Assembly: GCA_019925095.2 (NCBI GenBank) | Contig: CM034407.1 | Coordinates: 16,808,710-16,872,709 of the forward strand | Direction: 5' to 3' | Source of the DNA: Dendrolimus kikuchii | Lineage: Eukaryota > Arthropoda > Insecta > Lepidoptera > Lasiocampidae | Length of the DNA stretch: 64,000 bases | In this document: piece after piece, positions 1 to 10,090 of the stretch | How the letters are laid out: each line of letters starts with the position of its first letter | How positions within the stretch are numbered: position 1 is the stretch's first letter | Program-made: the position numbers and the translations under genes | Notes under the pieces: model-generated | The model's input: the letters and a program-made list of their open reading frames with translations, nothing else | The model's database searches: none | Told to the model about the DNA's origin: nothing

Positions 1-58
1 TTCAAAATCAGGGGGGTTTTGAAAACAAATTCGAAGACGACGACGCGGGTACAGCTAG
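1..58 (+). mobile_element. Helitron 3' terminus (fragment)
   Basis: The window opens inside the 3' end of a non-autonomous Helitron. The stretch resembles the 3' ends at 1712 and 50059 and finishes in a GC-rich segment followed by CTAG (55-58) and a host T, as expected for a Helitron that inserts between A and T. The 5' part lies outside the window. Confidence 0.7.
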
Positions 59-568
59 TAACTATATATAAGTAGTTAGATGCATGTGAACGTAATATAC
101 AGGTACGCATGATTAGTTTACTATTCGTCAAACACTTAGACCAGATTAGAGGTACTGCCCGCAGATTTGCTACCATAAATAATAATTTAATAAATATTTT
201 AGTCACCAGTCTGTTTTCCCGAAAATAAACTTCGAAAGAGATTGTGTTGCAAATTAGGAAACGTACAAAAAATAATAAAAGCTCGAACTTTTTAATAAAA
301 CTTGAAAATGAGCTGGTGGGATCCAAATAAAGGACATTGAGTGTTATAATTCATTTTAGCCTTGACGTCGTAGGGCCACGGGACTAACTTGTTCATCATG
401 AATTTGTATTATGATTTATATGATAAACAAACTACAGAGATGCAAAAGACGATTATGTTAAAATTGAATGAAACTTGAAATTAAATTAAAAATGTTTTTT
501 GTGATGTTACGTGTTATTTTCAAGATATATTTGACATAAGCAAAAAACAAAAGAACATCACTAACAGA
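59..568. other. AT-rich spacer, no gene seen
   Basis: No coding potential, RNA gene or repeat shared with the rest of the window was recognised here. Confidence 0.5.
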
Positions 569-820
569 GCGTTCCATTAGTAACTCACAAAACCCAAAAT
601 GCTCCGTTAGCCGTGCCACAAGGCGACCGCGGTCGTTGTGGTCGTGGCGAAAACGTCACTAATGATGTCATCATTTTCGATCACACAACGCCCACATCGA
701 CCCATATCAAGAGTTGGGTCGAATATCCGTTCCACTTGGGTTTACGATTGTAACGCCGGCAAACGAGTGGAACGGGAAAAATCGCGTGAACGTGGTCGTT
801 GTGAGTCTCTAATGGAACGT
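569..820. repeat. MITE-like element with inverted ends
   Basis: The left end GTTCCATTAGTAACTCAC and the right end, read on the other strand, ACGTTCCATTAGAGACTCAC form imperfect terminal inverted repeats about 250 bp apart. A 75-codon open frame inside (638-865) is arginine-rich, overruns the element and has no recognisable domain, so I do not call it a gene. No clear target duplication was seen. Confidence 0.5.
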
Positions 821-948
821 AGCCTAAAAAGAATATGTCAAATGAGGTTTAGACAATTCGTATGAAAAACATCGTAATTTGCTTTATTCTTTACCACTAA
901 GAATTTTCTGTGTTAAAATTATTTAAATTTTCCTTTCTAATTAAATTA

Positions 949-1712
949 TCTATACCAATATTATAAATCTGAAGAGTTTGTTTGTTTGTTTAAACGCGCT
1001 AATCTCAGGAACCGCTGGTCCGATTTTAAAAATTCGTTCAGTGTTGAATAGTACATTTATCGAGGAAGACTATAGGCTATATTATATTTTCAAAAAAAAT
1101 TGGGATCCTTACTAAGAGTCCAATAATGTAACCCAAGGTGTAAAAAAATGACCTGAAAAATCCTTACGCGGCGTGCGCTGCGAAAACTGTTGATTATAGA
1201 ACAAAACAATGTACTACCACTTTGCAGAACATATAATTGTGTACAAAAAATATTGCATAACCATATGTCTAACTATTGTAGTTATCTCACAATAAGTGTT
1301 TTCTTTTATTTTTTTAAATAATTAAAATGCCGTCGCTTCAAAAACTCCTTATTTTGTACCTTTGTATTAATCCTTATCAAAATTAATTACTCCATATTTA
1401 AGAAGAATTCAACTTTTTGAATTATTCAATTCGGACGTTTCATTCGAAAGATATCGCGATATTTAAAATGTAAGTATTAGTGTTGTAGCCAAATATACTA
1501 ATATATTGTTTGATTGAACGCGCTAATCTCAGGAACTACTGGTCTGATTTGAAAAATTCTTTCAGTGTTGGATAGCCCATTTATCGAGGAAGGCTATAGG
1601 CTATATATCATCACGCTAATACGAACAGGAGCGGAGCACCAATGAATAATGTTTCAAAATCGGAGGGTTTTGAAAGCAAATTCCACGCGGACGACGTCTT
1701 GGGCACAGCTAG
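949..1712 (+). mobile_element. Composite non-autonomous Helitron, copy 1
   Basis: This 764-bp element starts TC after an A (949) and ends CTAG (1709-1712) before a T, the Helitron hallmark. It contains two versions of the same 5' segment (about 960-1095 and 1500-1610, both with the phrase CGCGCTAATCTCAGGAAC) separated by about 400 bp. It has no Rep/helicase gene. The same arrangement recurs on the opposite strand at 21221-21966, so the composite moved as one unit. Confidence 0.8.
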
Positions 1713-1940
1713 TTTATTTTATAAAGTAAACATAAATAATACAATTTCGAAGAGGATTGCTTTTCAAATCTGAATGGAGATGAATATCCAATGAACCGCT
1801 CATTCGACTTAGTTTGCTTAGCTGGATAGATATTGCCTATAAACTATTGTCCTATCTAATCCTTTATATTCATTGGGACTTATATATTTCAATTATAAAG
1901 CAACTGGCGTACTAGGGATGTTTTACATTCAAAATTCCGT

Positions 1941-2165
1941 AATATTTTCTTAAGTTTTCGCGACTTGAATTCATAATAAAACTACGTTTTAACGGTTTTA
2001 AGCGCGGTAATTTTATTTGATTTTGGTTTTTCCGACGTTTCGGCCACTTTTCTTATTGTTAAAGTTTTATTTAGCCTACCGCCAACTTGTTAATTTTAAT
2101 TATTTAGTTTTAATTTTGTTTATGGTTATTATTTACTCTATGGGAGCCTAATCTAATTTAATTTA
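1941..2165 (-). mobile_element. Penelope-like element tail, copy 1
   Basis: Shares with 2866, 8150, 22449 and 31411 the line ACGGTTTTAAGCGCGGTAAT, the CCGACGTTTCGGCC motif and the ending TGGGAGCCTAATCTAATT. It is assigned to a Penelope-like element because at 23113-23450 the same tail follows a GIY-YIG-type C-terminus. Here the second half of the motif hairpin is deleted after the CGGCCACTTTTC stretch. Confidence 0.6.
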
Positions 2166-2396
2166 AAATTCCGTCTTAAGTATCTATTATGTGAGGATAT
2201 TTTACTTTATTTGTTTATATTTTTATCTTTTTAAATAAATAAAGTAAAATATTGAAAGTATATACGGCACTTATTGTTACAGTTATTTAGTAGCATAGTT
2301 GTTCTTGTCATGTTTCTTTTTAAAGTTAATGATAAATTTTGTTATGTACCCTCTATTTCTGAACGATACAATCGGTCATTTCCTTAATTTAATAAT

Positions 2397-2711
2397 ATCC
2401 GTGCAGGAACGGAGAAAGAATACAATTTCCTGCGGCCGGGCGGCCTGTCGTAAGAAGCGACAAAACAACCCACAGCCAGGCGGTAGGGCATTTGCCCGAC
2501 TGGATGGCTACCATCCCTGGTCTAAAGTATGTCGCCATAACAACCTTGAGTTGTGTTCCGGCATTAGTGGCCAGGTTCCAGTCTCCCTTAAGAGAGCAGC
2601 AGCGCATTTGTAGCACCTTTGGTGTTGCAAATGTCCATAGGCGATGGTAACCGCTTTCCATCAAGTGGGCCGTCTACCTGTCTGCTGAACTCCTCCTATT
2701 TTTTTTTTTTT
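2397..2711 (+). repeat. Family A element, copy 1
   Basis: A roughly 300-bp repeat that starts ATCCGTGCAGGAACGG and ends near CTGCTGAACTCC plus an A- or T-rich tract. Family A has 19 loci in this window. Most full copies end in CTGCAATAAAAA, like a SINE poly-A tail, but both ends also read TTTTAT...TGCAGGA inward, like a short MITE inverted repeat. No convincing tRNA box A or box B was found, so the class stays open. Open frames inside family A copies are repeat shadows. Confidence 0.85.
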
Positions 2712-2865
2712 AAATGTGGTAATTGTGTACAGTTTATAACTCAAAATCTCTCAATTGTATATAGACGGCATTCACTACATTTTGTTTTCATGTTGGCAGA
2801 CGCGATACGATTTGTACTGTGTTCGGTTTATTTTATTACATGTAAAACTTTAAGTATAATATCTT

Positions 2866-3180
2866 GTAATATTTTCTTAAGTTTTCGCGACTTGTATACA
2901 TAATAAAACTACGTTTTAACGGTTTTAAGCGCGGTAATTTTATTTGATTTTGGTTTTTCCGACGTTTCGGCCACTTTTCAGTGGCCCTGATCACGGAAGA
3001 CAAAGATGTCAAGTGTCAACGAGTATTGTTAAAGTTTTATTTAGCCTACCGCCAACTTGTTAATTTTAATTTTGTTTATAGTTATTATTTACTCTATGGG
3101 AGCCTAATCTAATTAAAAAAAAAAAAAAATTACCGCTCTTGAAACCGTTAAAACTTAGTTTTATTATATAATATCTTGTA
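2866..3180 (-). mobile_element. Penelope-like element tail, copy 2
   Basis: The PLE tail on the minus strand runs 2866-3116. A short piece of the same tail follows in the opposite orientation (about 3131-3165, TTGAAACCGTTAAAACTTAG), making an inverted junction across an A-run. PLEs commonly form such inverted or partial-tandem structures. Confidence 0.65.
2957..2998 (-). other. Hammerhead-ribozyme-like fold in PLE tail
   Basis: On the minus strand the order is UUCC, GUGAUCA plus one base, a 7-bp stem GGCCACU/AGUGGCC, then GAAACGUC and GGAA. UUCC and GGAA can pair as stem I, the 7-bp hairpin is stem II, and ACGU is a self-complementary minimal stem III. Known PLE hammerheads use this layout. 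The expected CUGANGA box is altered at the C3 and G8 positions and one base is extra, so activity is not claimed. Confidence 0.4.
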
Positions 3181-3479
3181 TAAAATATTATCTAGAATTT
3201 CCAAACAGTAATGTATTAAATTATTTTCATTCATAACACTTTAATTAAAATAGTTTATCAATGACTTCAATCCGCTATCGGTTGTGCCAATTTACTAAGT
3301 TTCATGTACTGTAAAATTGTTGGAGGGATGGTGAGGTGTTCTAAAATGCTTGTAGAGTGTAAAAAGTTAGTGTCTGTAATGTGTTAAAATCGTAAGGTCC
3401 TTTGATTATAAATATGTGACCAGTTGCTGTTCTTTTACTAACATAAACCCTTCTGAGTTGTTGCAAGTATTAGATTATA
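3181..3479. other. AT-rich spacer
   Basis: No gene or named repeat recognised. Confidence 0.5.
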
Positions 3480-3710
3480 ACGAAAATCATTTTAAACAAG
3501 TTTTGTCTGTCTGTTTGTTTCGGCTAATCTCTGAAAAGGTTGGACCGATTTTGACGGGATTTTCACTGGCAGATAGCTAATGGTATAAGGAGTAACTTAA
3601 GCTACTTTTATATTTAAAAAAATATGGGAGGTCCACGCGCACGCCATCGCCGTTGCTGCATTGGAAGGAAAATTAAGTTCTACGCGAATGAAGTCGCGAG
3701 TAACAGCTAG
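3480..3710 (+). mobile_element. Helitron-like non-autonomous element
   Basis: Carries the phrase CGGCTAATCTCTGAAA and TTGGACCGATTTTGA typical of the Helitron-like repeats in this window and ends AAGTCGCGAGTAACAGCTAG at 3710, followed by T. The 5' boundary is not clear. Confidence 0.6.
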
Positions 3711-4130
3711 TTTTAAATTTAAAATTGCGTCCTGGCTATTTACTATGTGAAGATTTTACTTTATTAGTTGTAAGCATTTTTTAGTATCATAAGTACCGTA
3801 CTAGAGATTTCTGATGGAAATTAAGGATAATATTGTGCTATGTAATTTTTGAAGTGAAACTTCTATATTTCCATACTAATCTATATATATTTCTATAATA
3901 TAATAAATCTGTTTAGGATATCGAATTTGTGCAATGAATTTAATAATGAGAAATAAATCAAAGTGCTAAATCGGACTATACAAGATTTCGAAAATATAAT
4001 TTTAAGAATTTTATCTCTCTGTCTGTCTGTTAGAGAATCACGAGAAGATACTGAACGAATTTAAATGAAACTCGGCAGTGAACAAGCTTATATTCCGGGT
4101 AAACAATTAGAAAAAATAAAGAAAAATGCC
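3711..4130. other. AT-rich spacer with a short repeat echo
   Basis: About 3715-3770 resembles 2160-2215 (TTTAAAATT...TACTATGTGAAGATTTTACTTTATT), so an unnamed old repeat flanks both sites. Nothing else was recognised. Confidence 0.4.
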
Positions 4131-4132
4131 TA

Positions 4133-4433
4133 CGATTTTTTTTTGCATGAGTTCAGCAGACAGGTAGACGGCCGACAAGATGGAAAGCGGTTGCCATCGC
4201 CTATGGACATTTGTAACGCCAAAGGTGCTAGGAATGTGCTGCCGCTTTTGAAAGGTAACTGGAACATGGCCACTTATGCCGAAATACAACTCAAGTTTGT
4301 TATGGCTGCATACTCTAGACCAGGGGTAGTAGCCACCCAGACAGCCAAATACCCTACCACCTGGATGTGAGATGTTTTGTTGCCTCTTACGAAGGTCCGC
4401 AGGAAATTGTACTCTTCTTCCGTTTCTGGACAA
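4133..4433 (-). repeat. Family A element, copy 2
   Basis: Diverged minus-strand copy from the poly-T side (4133) to a degenerate head reading TTTCTGGACA. The GTCGTAAGAGGCGAC block is damaged, so this is an older copy than 38451 or 41864. Confidence 0.8.
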
Positions 4434-4679
4434 ATATTTTTTTTAATAAAATAAAAAAAGAAGTAAAGAACTTCGGCCTTGTCCAATAACAGAGGAGGAC
4501 AGCGGTATATTATGTATATTAAAAAAAGCCTGCAAGGCAATGGTTTCGCCCCTGATGTTGACGATGTATATAGGTGATGGTAACTACTTTCCATTATTAG
4601 ATGGGCCGTTTGACTCTTCGTTACCTCCCAAATAAATGAAAGGAGAAATATAGTCACCCGGTAAGCTTACGGTACTCTA

Positions 4680-4880
4680 TACTAATCATGCCGATTCCGC
4701 ACCGCTGCTGGACTAAAAAATCTGATAGCGCCTTCCTAATCATAAAACCTAAGTTCAGGAGATTCGGAGGATCCTAGAACCCGATCCCAGCGCTTCCTAC
4801 CGATTCCAATTGTGAATCACACCAAAAACATCAAAATCCATTCAGAGATTAGGAGGATCCTAGAACTCCAAATCCTAGAT
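4680..4880. repeat. Fragments of the CCCGATCTCAGCGCC repeat, locally duplicated
   Basis: Contains two near copies of GGAGGATCCTAGAAC (about 4766 and 4852) and the stretch AACCCGATCCCAGCGC shared with 6478, 19702 and 42482. It is an old, partly duplicated Helitron-like fragment just upstream of the RLE LINE. Confidence 0.45.
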
Positions 4881-4884
4881 CTAG

Positions 4885-6345
4885 AGTTATGAGAGATTTG
4901 AATTATATTATATCTGAATTCGAATCAATCGGCTTGCATCTTAATTTGTCCAAATGTGAACTTTATATACCTCCTGCGTCCTCAAATAAGGATGAGATTA
5001 TCCAAAAATTTAACCTTATAGCACCAAATATTACAATCATTGACGATACCTCTCTTCGCCTCCTAGGTTCACCAGTTAAGGATGAATTGATTCCGTCGTT
5101 TGTAAACGATAAAATTCAAAATTTTAATTCTTGTTCGGACCGCTTACTTCAAATTAACAGCCATATGGCATTTTGGATAATTAAATTTTGTTTATTTGTT
5201 CCAAAATTCACACATTTTTTACGATGTTGTCAATTCTAGAAGCATCCAATAATTTTACAGAAACTTGACGACATCGTGAAAAATACTCTCATCAACGTTT
5301 TGAACATTGACCTACAAGAACGCGTCTGGGCCCAAGCCTCGCTACCAGTGAGTTTTGGTGGTCTGGGTGTACGCAAAATTTCGAGTGTGGCCCTTTCAGC
5401 ATTCCTGTCTTCAATACATAGCACCAAAAAAATCGTTCGAGACATACTTCGTGCAGACTTGGAGCCATCACTATCAACTGAAGCCAGGAATGCTTGGCTG
5501 GTGGCTTGTCCGGGTAGCAGTCTGCCCACTGTCCCCTCTATACAGGGGTCCTGGGACGGACCGATCTGCGAACTGTCACGTAAAAAAATATTGGAAACGT
5601 CAACTAGTTCTGCAGATCGAGCCCGTCTTTTTGCTACCTCTGTATGGGAATCAGGACTTTGGTTGCAGGTCCTACCGTCACCATCTATAGGGACGTTAAT
5701 GGATGCAGCCACATTCAGGTCAGCAATCTGCTTTCGTCTTGGGTCAAATTGCTGCGAGCCACACAACTGTCGCTACGGCCGGGCCGTCGACCGGCTTGGC
5801 CACCGTGGCCTATCGTGTGGCAGAAGCGCACGCAGAATTCCGCGACATGCCGGCCGGCCTCAACGATATAATACGTCGAGCTCTTGTCAGCGCCGACGTG
5901 CCAGCCGTTCTCGAACCGAACGGCCTGGTCCGCGACGATGGCAAGAGACCCGACGGTATGACTTTAATTCCCTGGACCTTAGGAAGGCCGCTTGTGTGAG
6001 ACGTTACCTGTGTCGACACACTGGCGCCTTCTCATCTCCAGGAGTCCAAAGTTGGGGCTGGTCGCACTGCCACTTCTGCCGAAAATCTCAAACGGCTAAA
6101 ATATGCAAACCTTAGAACAGGTTACATATTTGAGCCGTTTGGGGTGGAGACTTTGGGCCCATGGGGGCCAAGTGCCTACAAATTATTTAAAAATATTAAA
6201 AAACGTCTGGTCGATACAATAAGAGACCGGAGCTGGAGCTTACCTCGCTCAAAGGATTAGCCTCTGTATCCAGCGAGGTAATGCTGCCAGCCTTCTAGGT
6301 ACAATGCCCAGCGACAGTGGTCTCGGGGGGCTGGACGGGCTTTGA
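4885..6345 (+). pseudogene. RLE-type non-LTR retrotransposon, ORF C-terminal half, broken
   Basis: The protein runs from the end of the reverse transcriptase (GLHLNLSKCEL, then RLLGSPV at about 5075) through a stop after LRCCQF (5237) into a second frame from 5276 (QASLPVSFGGLG). Next comes a CxC-X8-H-X4-C knuckle in which the second Cys is Tyr ([18 protein letters not shown]). After a frameshift near 5855 the endonuclease follows: [18 protein letters not shown], then a stop at 5998-6000 where relatives have Trp, then DVTCVDT. The RT, CCHC and PD-(D/E)xK order is that of R2/R4/NeSL-type elements; the exact clade is not assigned. The frame ends at about 6344, with an AT-rich 3' UTR to about 6475. 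At least one frameshift and two stops make it dead. Confidence 0.85.
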
Positions 6346-6469
6346 TACAGGTTTTTTTTTTAAGCTAGGTTTATTTATAGGATTATGTCCTCGATTTTTA
6401 TTTAGTTCTAGTTTTTAATTTTAGGTTTATTTTTCATACTGTAGTTTAGTTTTAGTATTTAATTGTATT

Positions 6470-6605
6470 TTCCTAGAACCCGATCTCAGCGCCACCTAAC
6501 AGTTCCAATTGTGAATCTAAACCATCCGGAGACTAACTCAGACACACCCAAAAGTTTTCATCAAAATCGATTAAGTCATTCTCAACTACTATACTAGACT
6601 CTCTC
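6470..6605. repeat. CCCGATCTCAGCGCC repeat fragment
   Basis: Matches the repeat at 19653 and 23940 (AACCCGATCTCAGCGCCACC, then GTGAATCTAAACCATCC). Probably part of a Helitron-like element that begins CTAGCTGTCCCGGCAGACG on the other strand. Confidence 0.5.
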
Positions 6606-6609
6606 TTTT

Positions 6610-6760
6610 ATTTCACCTTCTACCAATTACTTGGGGTGGGCACAATACGTATTTTCCTTACATACTCCTCTATTATAACATACGTCCTCTGTCACACCAC
6701 AAATAATCATCCTTCACACAATCCGTCTCTCTCTTTTGGTCTATTCAGTATTCTTCTTCT
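6610..6760 (-). pseudogene. LINE ORF2 tail (YCADP type), fragment
   Basis: Minus-strand relative of the LINE tails at 32583-33152 and 35003-35265: it shares the ending in which a YCADP-like peptide is followed by CCCAATTAATTGGGAT-like DNA, and upstream GGATTGTGTGAAGGATGA. Only about 150 bp remain and the reading frame is broken. Confidence 0.6.
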
Positions 6761-7128
6761 GTAGTAAGATATAGAAGACTAGCGTTAACTGTGAGCGCAG
6801 CTTAATGTAAGGCTGTAGTCAAATGGCCGGCAATGCCGTACCACGGTCCCAGTTTGGCTTAATTACGAAGCCGGGATTAAGATGGGACATATTCGCGTCG
6901 CCGCGCTAAATTAGGCCACACCGCCCCGGGTTTCTTACTTAATTTATTCGCCCTTGTGAAGAATGCTTTGCGACATAGCGCTTTCGCCGCAGAAATCGTT
7001 TCATATTTTTTCTCCTTATTTGCTTTAGACTCGGTTAAATTATAAGTATCTATTTTATATAGTAAATTTTATTATATGAGTTTGAGATCGGCTTAGAATC
7101 AACCCCAGAATGGTCCCTTATTTATTCT
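6761..7128. other. Spacer, no gene seen
   Basis: A more GC-rich patch (about 6800-6980) with TCGCCGCGCTAAATTAGGCC is present, but no domain or repeat partner in the window was found. Confidence 0.4.
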
Positions 7129-7452
7129 ATCCGTGCAGGAACGGAGAATGAATACAATTTCCTGCGGCCGGGCGGCCTGTCGTAAGAGGCGACTAAACAA
7201 CCCACAGCCAGGTGGTAGGACATATGCCTGACTGGATGGCTAACACCCCTGGTCTAGAGCATGCCGCCATAACAACTTTGAGTTGTGTTCCGGCATAAGT
7301 GACCAGGATCCAGACTAACTTAAGAGAGTAGCAGCGCATTTGTAGCACCTTTGGTGTTGCAAATGTCCATAGCCGATGGTAACCGCTTTCCATCCAGTGG
7401 GCCGTCTGCCTGTCTGCTGAACTCCCGCAATAAAAAAATAAATAAAAAAATA
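7129..7452 (+). repeat. Family A element, copy 3
   Basis: Full-length plus-strand copy from ATCCGTGCAGGAACGG to CTGAACTCCCGCAATAAAAA. Internal GTCGTAAGAGGCGACT is intact. Confidence 0.9.
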
Positions 7453-7579
7453 CGCCCATAGAACAAGTGTAAGTCGCTTTGCTTGGGGATATAGAATGTG
7501 TGTTTGTCAGCCGATTAAATAAACTGATTTATTTATTCAACAAAGATCACACAGCTTTTCACTATACTTAGTTATTGCC

Positions 7580-7890
7580 CGTGCTCGAAATTCGACCATA
7601 ATAATTAGTGTCAAAGACTATACTTCTATAATCACAGATTTCGCCAAGGCTACACTGTTAATTTGACTTGAACATTAAACAAAATAGTATATATGCGTGT
7701 GTGTGTCAAATACATGGTAGTGTGTGTATTGTATTTTTTATGAATAATTTAAAAAAATAGTAGCATTCGTCACTTCTTCTCTATATAAATTATAAGTGTG
7801 CGAAATTTCATACTCCTCCGCCCGCGCAATTTTCGTAAAAAGGGGTACAAAGTTTTTGCTTCACGTATTAATAGATACATTACAAAAGAC
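7580..7890 (+). repeat. Family K repeat, copy 1
   Basis: Shares long stretches with 18270-18540 (same strand) and 16085-16715 (opposite strand), for example TCGCCAAGGCTACACTGTTA and GTGTGCGAAATTTCATACTC, ending near CACGTATTAATAGATA. It may be a Helitron-type element because its other-strand start reads TCTAT-ATTAATACGTGAAGC, but no CTAG end was located. Confidence 0.7.
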
Positions 7891-8147
7891 GATACATTTT
7901 GAAAACGGCATATCAGCGAATAATGGATCTCATTTTGTAGGCCAAACAAAACTGCAAAAACTACATATACATTTTCTGTTTAATTTTAACGAACTTTCTG
8001 CTATATCTTCGGAACCCAAAGTCCAATAGCAATTAAATGAGGCTATTTTGAAACTTTACAGAATCCAACGCAGAGTCATCAAAATCGATTCAGAAGAAGT
8101 ATGTTGTGGCTGAACATTATTATATAAAAAATATATATATTTTTTTT
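7891..8147. other. Spacer with Helitron-like scraps
   Basis: GAGTCATCAAAATCGATTCAG near 8075 resembles phrases in the Helitron-like repeats. No gene seen. Confidence 0.35.
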
Positions 8148-8520
8148 TTTTAATTTTCGCGAATTGTATACATAATAAAACTACATTTTAAGGATTTTAA
8201 GCGCGGTAATTTATTTGAATTTTATTATTCCGACGTTTCGGCCACTATCCAGTGGCCGTGATCACGGAAGACAAAGATGTCAAGTATCAATGAGTATTGT
8301 TAAAGTTTTATTTAGCCTACCGTCAACTTGTCCATTTTAATTATTTACTTTTCTTTTTTGTTTATGGTTATTATTTACTCTATGGGAGCCTAATCTAATT
8401 TACCACCGCTTCGCAACTTGTGGCTTGAAGAGACGAAGCGGTACAAGAAACTCTTAAGCAAACATGCCTAGCTCTAATAATTTTATATAATATTAAAATG
8501 GGTGGAAGGAAAAATATATT
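8148..8520 (-). mobile_element. Penelope-like element tail, copy 3
   Basis: The most complete uninterrupted tail: from the TAAAACTACATTTTAAGG block, through the hammerhead-like hairpin (8228-8269), to TGGGAGCCTAATCTAATTTA and the GAAGCGGTACAAGAAACTCT and AAAATGGGTGGA segments that at 22980-23110 sit just after the PLE coding end. Confidence 0.65.
8228..8269 (-). other. Hammerhead-ribozyme-like fold, second copy
   Basis: Same layout as at 2957-2998. The stem II arms GGCCACT and AGTGGCC are intact around a different loop (GGAT instead of GAAA), so the pairing is kept while the loop changes. The box reads GUGAUCA here as well. Confidence 0.4.
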
Positions 8521-9048
8521 ACGCAACGAACCAAGCACCTCCTCCTTTTCTGGAAGCGGCTAAAAAAACAAAAACAGGTATTACAAGAAGCATAAACCTC
8601 ATATAAAATATATTTATAGTATCGCCTGGAAATACATCAACGTGATCAAATGTAATTTTGTCCCGAGACGCCAACATAAACCAACATTGCGCGAGCATTT
8701 CCATAAAAAATGGCCCAATTACCAGAGCCTCGTCGAAGGCTTATGAATCTTCGCTTTTAATAAATATCTGTAATGTTTCCCTACTTAACTTATTATCCGA
8801 GCGTAATTATTCTCGAGGAAATAAGCGGGACGCGGCCATTATTAGCATTTTAAGTAATTCCCTTTTTTGCTTCTTCAAAAGGGATAATTTGTTTGGTAAC
8901 TGTTCCCTTCTGGACTTAATGGTGTGTATTGTTTTCGCGTAATTTATATTCAGATTATATGTATATCTTTACTTTTTTTTACTAATTATCTTATCATTGT
9001 TTCTGTTTTTTTTGTTATTATTAGATATTCCTTTCACTTATATGTTTA
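8521..9048. other. Spacer, no gene seen
   Basis: Short open frames of 61 and 94 codons show no domain. AT-rich sequence without a partner elsewhere in the window. Confidence 0.4.
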
Positions 9049-9358
9049 CTTTTTTATTGCATGAGTTCAGCAGACAGGTAGACGGCCCACTTGATGGAAA
9101 GCAGTTACCATCGCCTATGGACATTTGCAACACCAAAGGTGCTACAAATGCGCTGCTGCTCTCTTAAGGGAGACTGGAACCTAGTCACTAATGCCGGAAC
9201 ACAACTCAAGGTTGTTATGGCGGCATGCTCTAGACCAGGGGTGGTAGCCATCCAGTCGAGCAAATACCCTACCACCTGGCTGTGGGTTGTTAAGTCGCCT
9301 CTTACGACAGGCCGCCCGGCCGCAGGAAATTGTATTCTTTCTCCGTTCCTGCACGGAT
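9049..9358 (-). repeat. Family A element, copy 4
   Basis: Full-length minus-strand copy from TTTTTATTGCATGAGTTCAG to CCGTTCCTGCACGGAT, followed by AAAA. One of the best-preserved copies. Confidence 0.9.
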
Positions 9359-9374
9359 AAAAACTTGAACTCGA

Positions 9375-9595
9375 AGTGATTGCCCGTATAGGATGGAGGA
9401 GCGAGGTGGAAAGCTCTTCCGTTTCTAAGGAAGATCTTCCAGCGAGGCTATTGTAGTTCCTCGCAGACCTAGACACACACATCTGTTATTGTTGAAAATT
9501 TGTATATATTCTTTGTACGTTTCGGGAATCGTTTGCGACCTCAATTATTGTGCAACGCCATCTATTGGCTTGTAAGTGTTCCACTACATACTATG
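9375..9595 (+). repeat. Family L repeat, copy 1
   Basis: About 215 bp, shared with 26190-26402 and 57824-58015. Diagnostic phrases are GAAGATCTTCCAGCGAGGCT and CGCCATCTATTGGCTTGTAA, ending GTGTTCCACTACA. No coding capacity and class unknown. Confidence 0.7.
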
Positions 9596-9730
9596 ATTTT
9601 AATTTTGCTGGTTTTTACTGTGAGTCGTGATTAAGGAGGTGGGCACTGAAAATCTGTGCTGTGTCGGATTGTTTCAGCACAGCAAAATACTGAATGCCAA
9701 CCTCATTTCACAAATTGCGGCACACATTTT

Positions 9731-10090
9731 AATTATTATTGTTATGTCTCTCAAGAACATGGTACATAAAAATGCACCCGGACTTTTGGAGGGCTTGCAT
9801 GGGGCCATGGCAAGGCCAACACGTGGAGGCTCCTTCAATAATTTTAGGTTAAATATGGCGTGACACTGACCGCTGATTATCCCTGTCTACACCATATAAA
9901 AATACACCCAAGGACAAGCCCCGGTTAGTATAGGACTATTTTAGGAAATGGGAACAAAAGATACCGGGCTATTGGGGTAAACTGCTAGTGGAACCCGGAC
10001 TATGGGAAGTATGGCGTCTGCCCGTCGCAATTTTCGGGAAACATGGAAAAATGGGCAGATGGTGATACGCCACTCCGTGCATGGTCCCTT
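9731..10090 (-). repeat. Family J repeat, copy 1 (retroposon-like)
   Basis: Matches 54683-55037 on the opposite strand: CACTGACCGCTGATTATCCC, GGACAAGCCCCGG and GGGCAGATGGTGA. Read in the minus direction it ends in an AATAAT-type tail, as non-LTR elements often do. The 78- and 103-codon frames across it are repeat shadows. Confidence 0.6.

Noticed and set aside
2397..2711. Family A as a tRNA-derived SINE
   Set aside because: GGTTCCAGTCTCC slightly resembles box B but no box A lies at the right distance; the class was left open.
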